Source: Legionella antarctica (GTDB lineage: Bacteria > Pseudomonadota > Gammaproteobacteria > Legionellales > Legionellaceae). Taken from it: 64,000 nucleotides of DNA. Position numbers and translations under genes: made by a program. Under the pieces are notes generated by a model. It did no database searches. It was given only the letters and a program-made list of their open reading frames with translations, and had not been told where the DNA came from. Shown here in pieces: positions 53,484 through 62,433 of this stretch; position 1 is the stretch's first letter; the number at the start of each line of letters is the position of its first letter. Where the stretch lies: positions 3,447,001 to 3,511,000 of the forward strand of contig NZ_AP022839.1 in NCBI RefSeq assembly GCF_011764505.1. Direction: 5' to 3'.

Positions 53484-54982
53484 TGGCTGGGAATATAAGT
53501 AGTAGAGTATTCAACTGCTTCTATTTTATGTTCGTCCTTAGCAGTATTGGAACAAATATAGCGACTCAAGCGTGGTGAGAGAAGCCACATACACAAAGCA
53601 ATAATCAGAGTCACAATACCTATCCAGGCAAACACATCAGTATAAATCAGCAGTGATTCAACTCCAGGTTTGATGTTGGTGGGCAGAGCGGTATAAGACG
53701 CTACTGTGGCTCCGATAAAACCAGCAACCGCTGAAGTTAAAAACCACATACCCATTACGAAGCCAGCAATTCGCTGTGGAACCAACTCAGCAACCATTGC
53801 CACGCCCAAAGCAGAGACTAGTAACTCACCAAGACTTTGAAATAAATAACTGGAGATTAGCCACCATGATGAAACCATCCCATTTCCTGTATAAAAATAA
53901 CGGGCAAAATAGAGCATGAGAAAACTCACGGCACACATGGTCATACCTAAAGCAAATTTATATGGAATAGAAAATAAAATACCTTTTTGATTAAGCTTGC
54001 CGTAAACATAAGCCAAGACCGGACTCATCAAAATGATCCAGATTGGATTTAAAGCCTGAAAACTCTGAGCATCAATAGTAATGCCAAAAAAAGTCGGTAT
54101 TACATTATTTACTGCAAATAAATTAATTGAAGTAGGCATCTGTTGATATAAGGTGAAAAAGATGACCGCCTCTAGCATTAGAGCAAAAGCAACCAACATC
54201 CGCATATAGGATGCCTTACATTCCTTACGCATCAAATAAGCGTAAATACTAACTACAATGAATGTAATAACCCATAATAAATTTTTAGCGAGCATGACGT
54301 GTTGTAATAAATAGGCAGCCAATTCCGTAAAAACAAACACCCCAGCCAAAACAACAATCCAATAAGGCAAACTAATAATTCGCTTATCCGCCAAGGTGTT
54401 GATATGAGCAACATGTTGATGTTGAAACCAATAATTGGCAAGGCCGATAACGAGGCCCACTGCACTAATGAAATAGGCATAAGAATAGCCGTAGCGGCTC
54501 GAAATAGCTGGACCTACAAATAAAGCCACCATACTCCCTAAATTAATTGCCATATAATACAGAGTAAATCCACCATGCAAGCGAGGATCATGTGCTTCAT
54601 AACATTTAGACAATAAATTTGATGGATTCGCTTTAAACAAACCATTACCAACACATATTAATCCCAATGCAAAAAAAACATGTTGTTTGTCAGTCAACGC
54701 CAGTGAACAATAGCCCACCGCTAGTACAATCAGTCCTAAAACTATAGTCCGCTTCGTACCAAGTACCCTGTCCCCCAAATAACCACCAATGACCACCATA
54801 CCATAAACCAAGGCCGAATAAGCACCAAAAGTGTAGTAAGATGCCACATCACTGTAACCCAGAAAGCGAATAAAATAGAGAGCCAGAACTCCTTGCACCG
54901 TATAAAAACCAAACCGCTCCCATAGTTCTAACATAAAAATCATCTGAAATGCGCGTGGTTGCTCACGGAAAAGGGTCAGCAT
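53480..54982 (-). CDS. POT/PTR-family proton-dependent oligopeptide transporter
   Basis: 500 residues with 12-14 transmembrane helices. The proton-coupling ExxER motif is LELWERFGFYTVQGVLALY near residue 20. The second signature is GGYLGDRVLGTKRTI, and GNGLFKANPSNLLSK matches the PTR2 loop. It would take up di- and tripeptides with protons, fitting a bacterium that lives on amino acids. Monocistronic; convergent with map. Confidence 0.92.
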   Translation of the reverse strand: MLTLFREQPRAFQMIFMLELWERFGFYTVQGVLALYFIRFLGYSDVASYYTFGAYSALVYGMVVIGGYLGDRVLGTKRTIVLGLIVLAVGYCSLALTDKQHVFFALGLICVGNGLFKANPSNLLSKCYEAHDPRLHGGFTLYYMAINLGSMVALFVGPAISSRYGYSYAYFISAVGLVIGLANYWFQHQHVAHINTLADKRIISLPYWIVVLAGVFVFTELAAYLLQHVMLAKNLLWVITFIVVSIYAYLMRKECKASYMRMLVAFALMLEAVIFFTLYQQMPTSINLFAVNNVIPTFFGITIDAQSFQALNPIWIILMSPVLAYVYGKLNQKGILFSIPYKFALGMTMCAVSFLMLYFARYFYTGNGMVSSWWLISSYLFQSLGELLVSALGVAMVAELVPQRIAGFVMGMWFLTSAVAGFIGATVASYTALPTNIKPGVESLLIYTDVFAWIGIVTLIIALCMWLLSPRLSRYICSNTAKDEHKIEAVEYSTTYIPSH

Positions 54983-55099
54983 GAGTTTTATCCTTGGAGG
55001 CTAAATTTTTAAATTAAAGGAATTTGTTATTTTTTGCAATGAGCTTTTAAATATATGATGCTGACCTTACAGACCTGCCACTCAGTTAAGAACCGCATC

Positions 55100-55167
55100 C
55101 CGAACAAAGTGAGAAATCTCTATGATGTTGTACAATACCATGCAAGAGAGAGTGCTCACTTGTTCGG
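55100..55167. repeat. inverted-repeat intergenic element
   Basis: CCGAACAAAGTGAG (55100-55113) and CTCACTTGTTCGG (55155-55167) are inverted copies differing by one inserted A, with 41 bases between. CAT-C and G-ATG bases extend the symmetry outward. It lies between the POT gene and an unknown gene. The CCGAAC-AAGTGAG sequence recalls dispersed palindromes found between genes of many gammaproteobacteria. Confidence 0.55.
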
Positions 55168-55210
55168 CATGGGGTGTTAAGGGGAACGAGTTAACTTCAG
55201 CCATTAGGCC

Positions 55211-56572
55211 TTAAGGAGGACTTTCTTGCTCAGCATTGTCGTTATTTTCTTTTTTAGCATCTTTTTCACCATTAGGAAGTGACTTGATAAAAAGATGAGT
55301 TATTCTACTTAACTCCTTCTCTTTCACCTCAACCTCATTTCCGGGTTGCACCCTTTCAGCCAAAACCTTATCCCCCATTAAACCTGTCAATACCCCCACG
55401 GTTGAATTAAACTTCTGCTCTACAGTTCTTTTTTGGGAGTCCGGAGAACGTTCTTTATCAGTAACCTTCACATTACTTTCCACTGCCGCTGCATCTGGGC
55501 CCAACGATGAGTCATGCTGCTGTTCTTTAGAATTTGTAAGACTTTTTTTATTTTCCGGGCTTTCAATGTCTGTGTTGTTTCCTGGAAATCTCTTTATTTT
55601 ATTAGTAAGCCAATTACCAAAAAGCTTGAATAAAGGAGCGGTGAGTCTTGCCGCTAAATAGACACCACCGGTGACGGCAACTCCGGTTAATATTCCTAAA
55701 CCTACAGCCGGAAAAAACAATGCCAAAATCATACCCAGGATGGTAATTGATGACAAACAAACCCCTATTCCTCTATCAAGGACTTGCATCACACCTGCTT
55801 CGGCCATTTTTTGTTCTAAATGTAATTCTTTATTTTTTAACTGTTCCAACTTTGCGTATTGTACATCATAACGCTCACCTAATAATGCAATATCTTTATA
55901 GATTTCTATTAACTCATCTTCTTGTGTAGCCTTGTTGATACGTTCTTCTAAATACTTTGCTTGTTGCTGAATCGAAAGCATTTCCTCTTCTTCCAGGTCT
56001 ATCATTTTTCTTGTTTTTTTATATTCTTTTCCTAACTGATAGCGCTCATAGAGGGTTCTCCCCAATAAAAACAAACCAGCAGTAAGACCAATACTGGCAG
56101 CTACAAACCCAATTACAGTCGCAGCCACAGGAACCGTTATTGCAGTAATTGCAAGGGCTAATAAGACCCCTGAATACAACCATCTGGCATTATTATCCAG
56201 AGTAATTGGAATTTTCTCGTTCAACATATAAGCAGCGATATAAATAGTGGGTATACGGATAAAATAAAAAGCAGCCATTGCAACCGCACCAAAGTGAAAT
56301 GCATGCCCAATGGTTTGATTGCTTGGAGTATCGTGTAAGCTGTCTTGTAAGCTACTAATTCGATCGCCTATCTTAAAGAATGCATCACCTGTATCATCAA
56401 CACTTTCTAAAAATCTTGAGAGCCAGGGAATTTTTTTTGCTGCAGCACGTAACAACGTCTGTTGAGTTAAAGCGGTTAATTTATACTCAACAGGGTCCTT
56501 TATCTTGCTTAATAACGCTAAAGCATATTCCTTTGTATGTTTTGCAGTAATTTCATCCTGATTAAAGGTCAT
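55211..56572 (-). CDS. membrane and coiled-coil protein of unknown function
   Basis: 453 residues. The layout is a soluble helical start (1-85), hydrophobic hairpins at about 88-115 and 131-171, a charged coiled coil (about 175-260; LEEEEMLSIQQQAKYLEER), another hydrophobic hairpin (about 268-310), and a long hydrophilic tail (322-453) rich in Lys, Glu and Asn that ends ENNDNAEQESPP. No signal peptide. I recognise no family. Hydrophobic hairpins around a coiled coil are typical of some Legionella effectors that insert in host membranes, but bacterial inner-membrane proteins can look the same. Confidence 0.7.
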   Translation of the reverse strand: MTFNQDEITAKHTKEYALALLSKIKDPVEYKLTALTQQTLLRAAAKKIPWLSRFLESVDDTGDAFFKIGDRISSLQDSLHDTPSNQTIGHAFHFGAVAMAAFYFIRIPTIYIAAYMLNEKIPITLDNNARWLYSGVLLALAITAITVPVAATVIGFVAASIGLTAGLFLLGRTLYERYQLGKEYKKTRKMIDLEEEEMLSIQQQAKYLEERINKATQEDELIEIYKDIALLGERYDVQYAKLEQLKNKELHLEQKMAEAGVMQVLDRGIGVCLSSITILGMILALFFPAVGLGILTGVAVTGGVYLAARLTAPLFKLFGNWLTNKIKRFPGNNTDIESPENKKSLTNSKEQQHDSSLGPDAAAVESNVKVTDKERSPDSQKRTVEQKFNSTVGVLTGLMGDKVLAERVQPGNEVEVKEKELSRITHLFIKSLPNGEKDAKKENNDNAEQESPP

Positions 56573-56711
56573 TATTGCTGCTCAAAAAATAGGGGTTACT
56601 ATAACTATATCAATTAAATATTAAGAAAATATGATGCGCCCATTGCTTTCTTGCTAATTAGCCCCATATTCAGCTATATTTTCTTATATAAGCATTAAAA
56701 ATTAGGTCATC

Positions 56712-57821
56712 ATGGTTAAAAAAGCTCTATATCTGGCAGGTGGTGGTGCTCGAGGCGCATATCAAGCGGGTGTCTTAAAAGCAATTGGCCACATTTTACA
56801 AACAAAAACACTCCCTTTTAATATGGTGAGCGGCGTGAGTGTCGGCAGTATCAACGCAGCCATCCTTGCGGAAAATGCCAATGATTTCCCTGCTGCTCTG
56901 GATAAACTGGAGTCTATGTGGGGAGAAATTCATTGCCATCAAATTTATAAAGCAAGTAATTATGAGTTAGGCAAATCAGTGATGAGAAATTTGAGCACCC
57001 TGATTATTAAACAACGTCAATCAGGCCATTTGCTTGACACCTCTCCGCTGAGACAGTTTCTTGATGAGAATATTGATTTTTCACGCATTCAAGAAAATAT
57101 AAACACAGGCCACCTCAATACACTGGAAATAATAAGTCTTTGTTACGAAACCCATCAAACTGTCTCTTTCTATAATCACAATAACTCTGAGTTTCAAGAT
57201 TGGAATTACCCGCGTCATGGTAGTCAACGGGCCAATATCAGTGCAGAACATGTATTAGCTTCCAGTGCCCTACCGTTATTCTTCCCTACCATTCCAGTGG
57301 ATGGTTTTCATTATGGGGACGGCAGTATTGGTTTAGTCGCTCCCTTGCGAGGGGCCATACGCTTTGAAGTTGATAAAATTCTAATTTTAGGAACACGCGA
57401 ACTGCCAGAGTTTACTGATTATGAAAACTTGCGTAATGGAGAAGTTCCATTTGCTAGCATTTTAGGCAATATGATGAATGGCTTATTTCTAGATAATCTT
57501 GACAGAGACATCGAAATGGTCAATCGCATGAACGAAATAGCCACTCTTCTCTCAATGTGGAAAAAACGCCGCTCTCCATGGCGTCCCATAACCACACTCC
57601 ATTTGCGCCCAAGCAGAGGCATGGCGTTTCTGGCTCAAAATCATTATAAAACGATGTCGGCTTTACTAAGATACTTATTAAATATTCTAGGAGCTAAAAG
57701 CCATTCGGGGGATCTTTTGAGCTTTTTAATGTTTGAAAAAGAGTTTACTCGAGAACTCCTCGATCTGGGCTTTCAAGACACCATCGCCAGGGCCAAGGAA
57801 GTAACTGCATTCTTTTCTTAA
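56712..57821 (+). CDS. patatin-like phospholipase
   Basis: 369 residues. The patatin catalytic dyad is present: the oxyanion loop [13 protein letters not shown] at residues 9-21, the nucleophile Ser in [10 protein letters not shown] (GxSxG), and Asp in YGDGSIG. Patatins hydrolyse acyl chains from phospholipids. Legionella has several, some secreted (VipD, the Vpd group); this one lacks a long C-terminal extension and looks like a general cytosolic or membrane-associated member. Its last four bases overlap the convergent aroE. Confidence 0.88.
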   Translation: MVKKALYLAGGGARGAYQAGVLKAIGHILQTKTLPFNMVSGVSVGSINAAILAENANDFPAALDKLESMWGEIHCHQIYKASNYELGKSVMRNLSTLIIKQRQSGHLLDTSPLRQFLDENIDFSRIQENINTGHLNTLEIISLCYETHQTVSFYNHNNSEFQDWNYPRHGSQRANISAEHVLASSALPLFFPTIPVDGFHYGDGSIGLVAPLRGAIRFEVDKILILGTRELPEFTDYENLRNGEVPFASILGNMMNGLFLDNLDRDIEMVNRMNEIATLLSMWKKRRSPWRPITTLHLRPSRGMAFLAQNHYKTMSALLRYLLNILGAKSHSGDLLSFLMFEKEFTRELLDLGFQDTIARAKEVTAFFS

Positions 57822-58615
57822 TTTTGCCGCAACAATTTCAATACAGGCTCTGTTTCAGGCATTGCTCCATTCCAGATGAAGAAAGCCTCGGCAGCTTGCT
57901 CGACCAGCATACCCATGCCGTCAATTGCATCACATCCCCAGTTTTTAGCATAGTTAACAAAGGGCGTTGCTTCTTTTTTCTTATAAGCCAAATCATAGCA
58001 GACTGGTTTAGGGGACATTACATATTTAGGTAAAGAAATATTTTTTCCATCCAAACTAGCAGAGGTAGCATTGATTATTAAATCAAAGTCCCCAGATAAA
58101 TTATCGAGTCCAGAGCATTTTATCTGGGGAAAACTGCCCAGAAGCTCGGTGACTTTTTCAACAGTACGATTGGCAACGGTCAGGGAGGATGGATTCGCTT
58201 CCAGCAAGGGATGAATAATACCTCGCGCAGCCCCCCCAGCACCCAATATCAAAATATTTTTTCCCTGAAGTTCAATGTAGCGGTTCAAATCACGAATCAA
58301 TCCAATACCATCAGTATTGTCAGCATTTATTTGCTTCTCATCCAGCCACAAAGTATTAGCCGCTCCCGCTAACTGACAGCGAAAAGTCTTCTTTTGAGCG
58401 AGGGCAAAGGCTCTTTGTTTGAATGGTAAAGTAACATTTAGCCCCTTGCCATCCTGGATAAAAAAATCAGATACTTGCTGTTCAAATCGGTGTTCATTGC
58501 CGCGAATTTTTTTATACTCTAATTCGACATTCATTTGATGGGCAAAATACTGATGAATAACAGGAGATAGGCTATGTGTTATTGGACTGCCGATAACCGC
58601 AAATTGTTTCAACAT
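57818..58615 (-). CDS. aroE: shikimate dehydrogenase
   Basis: 265 residues. Reduces 3-dehydroshikimate with NADPH in aromatic amino-acid synthesis. [18 protein letters not shown] is the shikimate-binding start, the catalytic Lys is in [12 protein letters not shown], Asp in NTDGIGL, and GAGGAARGI binds the cofactor. GAGGAG six bases upstream supports the start; that site lies within the first codons of the divergent 2H gene. Confidence 0.96.
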   Translation of the reverse strand: MLKQFAVIGSPITHSLSPVIHQYFAHQMNVELEYKKIRGNEHRFEQQVSDFFIQDGKGLNVTLPFKQRAFALAQKKTFRCQLAGAANTLWLDEKQINADNTDGIGLIRDLNRYIELQGKNILILGAGGAARGIIHPLLEANPSSLTVANRTVEKVTELLGSFPQIKCSGLDNLSGDFDLIINATSASLDGKNISLPKYVMSPKPVCYDLAYKKKEATPFVNYAKNWGCDAIDGMGMLVEQAAEAFFIWNGAMPETEPVLKLLRQN

Positions 58616-58618
58616 CGT

Positions 58619-59626
58619 ATGCTCCTCTATTTCACAGGTTTAATAGCGTATCTTATTACATATTCAACTCAGGCAAACACTTTATCGATTAACGTTTATC
58701 TTAAATTAAAATCTGAGAATCAAGTTGTTTTTTTAATCAAGGATTTTAACCAATTCTTACAGCAAAAAGGACTATTTCATACTTATAACATTAGCCCTTT
58801 TATCTACGAGCATCCGCTGCATATTACTTTATATCTGGCAACATATAAAAAACAACACCTTCTAGAGATCATGAAACAAACTCAATTGATAGCCAAACAA
58901 CAAAAACAAGTAATTATATCAACCCGTCTATTTCTGGCCAGCCCAAATGGTTATGTCATGTTATCAGTAAAGCGTACCAATAAATTACAAGAATTAAGTA
59001 ACAAAATATTAAACTCCCTGGCTGGATTACGCGATCCGACAGCACTTGTTCCAGAATGGGCTGCTGCAGATACAAAACGGGTTGCACTCTTTACCCAATC
59101 GATAGTGTCGCTAAGCTCGTGATTGATTTTAGCCATCCATGGCTGAAATCGACTCGCAAACGCGACAAGTATGCCTCCGGCGGCCCTGGCCGTCCTGTGT
59201 CCGCTTGTTTTTTCACCCCATTCGGGGTTCAAAAACAACGCTACCCCAATGACTGACGCCTTTTCGGATGCCTTATATTTTGCCTGCGGCAAAACATCCG
59301 GCTCTAAGGCTACCAGGGACTACCAGCCTCGCTCGTTCCTCGCTTCCTTGGCTGGCAGCGGGGGTAGTACTAGCGTTAAGAGCTTTTTCAAACCTCACTT
59401 TTCTCTCTTTGATCCAGAACATCTAACCTCAGAACAACATATTCAGTTATATAAAAGACTGCAGCTATTGCTCGTTCAATTCAGCAAGACTCATCAAATT
59501 AAGGTTAAAGCAACAGCATACGCTATAGGCGTTGGTATTGCAGATAAACAAGGACAAATTGTAAAAGAGCTAGACACCTTTGAGTTAACTGAGGGCTATC
59601 GACAACCCTCAAAATTATTAAACTAA
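58619..59626 (+). pseudogene. 2H phosphoesterase-like (2'-5' RNA ligase-like) gene, interrupted
   Basis: A protein with an N-terminal signal peptide ([19 protein letters not shown]) runs to EWAAADTKRVALFTQ and is then broken by foreign sequence; the rest (GSTSVKSFFKPHFSLFDP ... GYRQPSKLLN) resumes at about 59,363 in a different ORF. The two halves carry the two H-x-S/T-x motifs of the 2H phosphoesterase superfamily: HITLYL before and HFSLF after the insertion. Neither half has both, so the enzyme should be inactive. It begins only three bases from the aroE start codon and has no Shine-Dalgarno. Intact relatives would be periplasmic proteins of about 245 residues. Confidence 0.72.
59099..59362. 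mobile_element. GC-rich inserted repeat, about 260 bp
   Basis: The interrupting segment is clearly richer in G and C than its surroundings and has many small hairpins: AGCCAT/ATGGCT, CCCC/GGGG, TGCC/GGCA and CCAGCC ... GGCTGG. It has short ORFs on both strands without known domains and no transposase. No terminal inverted repeats or target duplication are obvious, so the ends are set only by where the host protein resumes. It looks like a dispersed non-autonomous repeat. Confidence 0.55.
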
Positions 59627-59640
59627 AATAAAGATGACTT

Positions 59641-62232
59641 TCACTCCATCTGACCGGTTAAACTTTTGAAGACTACCTCGCTTAAATCTCGCGATAACTT
59701 CAGTTTAGCAAGCTGCTCCAACTGTTGTTTCATCAAAACCTGGCGAGGTTTATCATAACTCTGCCAGCGGGTAAACGGTGTTGCCAGGCGTGCAGCAATT
59801 TGTGAGTTCAATGTATCTACCTTCGCCAACATCTCACCTAAAAATACATAGCCACTTCCATCTATGGCATGAAAATTACGTGGATTACCAAGGCAAAAGG
59901 CCCCGACAATAGCACGAACTTTATTAGGATTTTTGATATTAAATGCTGGATGTTGTAATAAGTGTTTCACATGATTTAAAGTTCCAGGCAGTTCAGAAGC
60001 GGCCTGTATTGCAAACCACTTGTCAACCACCAACTCGTCTTTGGACCATTGCTGGTAAAACTCTTTAATTGATTGCTCCCGGCTCCCACTATCGGTGCAA
60101 TCAACCAATAAGCCGAAACTGGCAAGTTGATCAGTCATCGTCCTCCCGGCGGCAAATTGCTGTTTACAGGTTTCTATAGTTGCAGCCTCGTTTGCCTTCA
60201 TCATCAAACGCAAACAGACGTTACGTAATTCCCGATGCTCATAATCCTGATAGTTCTTAATGCTACTCTCTTCTTGCCATAGTTTTTTATACACTTGCGA
60301 CAACTCTGAAAACAAATTTAAACCCAACTGCTCGCGAAAATAATCTCGAGCTGCTTCAACACGTGCTACATCCACTAAATCGATGGTTGCCGCGACTTCT
60401 TCAAAACCGGGGGGAGAAAGCAATTTAGCACGCAAGTCCGTGTCCAAAGACTCATCCAGCAACACGTGTTTAAAAGCGGCGATTAGCGCAGCTGGTATCT
60501 GCCAATCATCAGAAGATGATTTTAAACAATTCGTTAAACAATTAAGTACTATCCGCTGAGCAGCGTCCCATTTAGCGTAGCCATCCGTTTCATAGCGTAA
60601 TAAAAATAATAAATCATCCTGACTGAGCTCGTCTTTAATGCGAACAGGAGCGGAAAACTCTCGTAATACAGAAACAACTGGCTTCTCACTTAGTCCTTCA
60701 AAAACAAAATTTTGCTCACTTTGTCTTAACTGCAAAATATCCTTATCTACAGGCATCATTTGACCTTTTGAGTCAAATAAGGCAATGCGAACAGGAATAT
60801 GAAATGGTTGTTTAGCTTCGCCATCGGGAGTAATGGGGCAGCTTTGTTGTAAAGTCAGTGTTAAACGACCTGGTGAATAGGCGCTTTTAACATGCACTAC
60901 AGGTGTACCGGCCTGACTATACCACAATTTAAATTGAGTTAAATCAGCGCTATTGGCATCCTCCATAGCCGCAACGAAATCATCTATAGTTACTGCCTGA
61001 CCATCGTGGCGGTCAAAATACAAATCCATACCACGTCTAAATCCTTCCTTGCCAAGCAAGGTGTGTTGCATGCGAATAACTTCCGCACCTTTGTTATAAA
61101 TGGTTGCAGTATAAAAATTATTAATCTCCTGATAGGATTCGGGTCTTACTGGATGCGCCATGGCTCCAGAGTCTTCTGGAAATTGCGAACTGCGTAATCC
61201 ATCCACATCAACAATCCGAAAGACATCCCGCGAATTCATATCGCGAGAAAACTCCTGATCACGAAATACCGTTAATCCTTCTTTCAGACTTAGTTGAAAC
61301 CAATCGCGACAGGTTACTCGGTTGCCTGTCCAATTATGAAAATATTCATGAGCCACCACACTCTCAACACCAACGAAATCAGCATCGGTTGCTGTATCAG
61401 GTCGTGCAAGAATGTATTTGGAATTAAAAATATTTAATCCTTTGTTTTCCATAGCCCCCATATTAAAGTCACTTACTGCTACTATCATAAATACATCCAA
61501 ATCATATTCTCGGCCATAAACTTCCTCATCCCACCGCATAGCCTTTTTCAATGACTCCATGGCATACAAACATTTATCTTCATTGCCAGGTTCAACATAA
61601 ATTCGCAAAGCAACGGTCCGTCCAGAACAGGTAGTGAACTCATCACTGACACAAGCCAAATTACCAGCCACTAAAGCAAACAAATACGAAGGCTTTTTAA
61701 AAGGGTCTTGCCAAACTGCCCAGTGACGGCCATCAGATGTGGATCCTGAATCCATTAAATTTCCATTGGATAAAAGAACAGGGTAGTGTTTTTTTTCAGC
61801 AGAAATACGCGTGGTATAAGTCCCTAATACATCGGGTCTATCGAGAAAATAGGTAATTCGCCTGAAACCCTCGGCTTCACATTGAGTACAAAATAAATGA
61901 TTGGAGCGATAAAGTCCTGATAATTTGGTATTATCTTGCGGGCGAATGCGGGTAACAAGTTCAAGCGTCATTGCATCAGGACAATTTTCAATAATGAGAT
62001 CGCCCTGTTCGAGTTTGTATGCAGAAAGCCCCAGTTTCGAGCCATTCAGATGCACACTGATAAGCTCCAACTCATCCCCATACAAATGCAAAGCCCCTTC
62101 ATGCTGACGATTTAATTTAATTTTACTGTGAACCAATGCATGATCATCATACAAGTCAAAACTTAAATCTACGGTATCCACTGTAAACGACGGGGGTTGG
62201 TAATTTTTCAAGTAAATGGTAGTGTCTGGCAT
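59641..62232 (-). CDS. pepN: aminopeptidase N (M1 family)
   Basis: 863 residues, the size of gammaproteobacterial PepN. A zinc metallopeptidase that removes N-terminal residues from peptides in the cytosol. GAMEN is at 259-263, the zinc motif HEYFH at 295-299 and the third ligand Glu at 318 (LKEGL). The C-terminal DUF3458 Ig and superhelical domains follow. It has no signal peptide. Divergent from prkA across about 200 bases. Confidence 0.97.
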   Translation of the reverse strand: MPDTTIYLKNYQPPSFTVDTVDLSFDLYDDHALVHSKIKLNRQHEGALHLYGDELELISVHLNGSKLGLSAYKLEQGDLIIENCPDAMTLELVTRIRPQDNTKLSGLYRSNHLFCTQCEAEGFRRITYFLDRPDVLGTYTTRISAEKKHYPVLLSNGNLMDSGSTSDGRHWAVWQDPFKKPSYLFALVAGNLACVSDEFTTCSGRTVALRIYVEPGNEDKCLYAMESLKKAMRWDEEVYGREYDLDVFMIVAVSDFNMGAMENKGLNIFNSKYILARPDTATDADFVGVESVVAHEYFHNWTGNRVTCRDWFQLSLKEGLTVFRDQEFSRDMNSRDVFRIVDVDGLRSSQFPEDSGAMAHPVRPESYQEINNFYTATIYNKGAEVIRMQHTLLGKEGFRRGMDLYFDRHDGQAVTIDDFVAAMEDANSADLTQFKLWYSQAGTPVVHVKSAYSPGRLTLTLQQSCPITPDGEAKQPFHIPVRIALFDSKGQMMPVDKDILQLRQSEQNFVFEGLSEKPVVSVLREFSAPVRIKDELSQDDLLFLLRYETDGYAKWDAAQRIVLNCLTNCLKSSSDDWQIPAALIAAFKHVLLDESLDTDLRAKLLSPPGFEEVAATIDLVDVARVEAARDYFREQLGLNLFSELSQVYKKLWQEESSIKNYQDYEHRELRNVCLRLMMKANEAATIETCKQQFAAGRTMTDQLASFGLLVDCTDSGSREQSIKEFYQQWSKDELVVDKWFAIQAASELPGTLNHVKHLLQHPAFNIKNPNKVRAIVGAFCLGNPRNFHAIDGSGYVFLGEMLAKVDTLNSQIAARLATPFTRWQSYDKPRQVLMKQQLEQLAKLKLSRDLSEVVFKSLTGQME

Positions 62233-62323
62233 AATCGATGCATTCCTTAAAAAAACAATTAAATTTATTGAGTTAAATATAAAATTAATTTGTGAAGATA
62301 CTATTTAGCTACTAGTTTAACTA

Positions 62324-62332
62324 CTATACTAA
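62324..62332 (+). promoter_or_regulatory. possible RpoS-type -10 of prkA
   Basis: CTATACTAA matches the extended -10 favoured by the stationary-phase sigma factor, about 100 bases before the prkA start. No clear -35 is seen, as is usual for such promoters. prkA (yeaG) in E. coli is RpoS-dependent. Confidence 0.35.
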
Positions 62333-62433
62333 GAAATAAAAGATGTAATTTGTCGCTTTTCCCATGAAAAGCAAGAAATAAAAAAAAGAATCACGTTATA
62401 TCCTTCTCAGGGATAAGTAAAAGGGGATGACAC

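Noticed and set aside
58951-59292. 113-codon minus-strand frame across the 2H gene break
   Set aside because: Half of it is antisense to real coding sequence and half lies in the inserted repeat; no domain or ribosome site.
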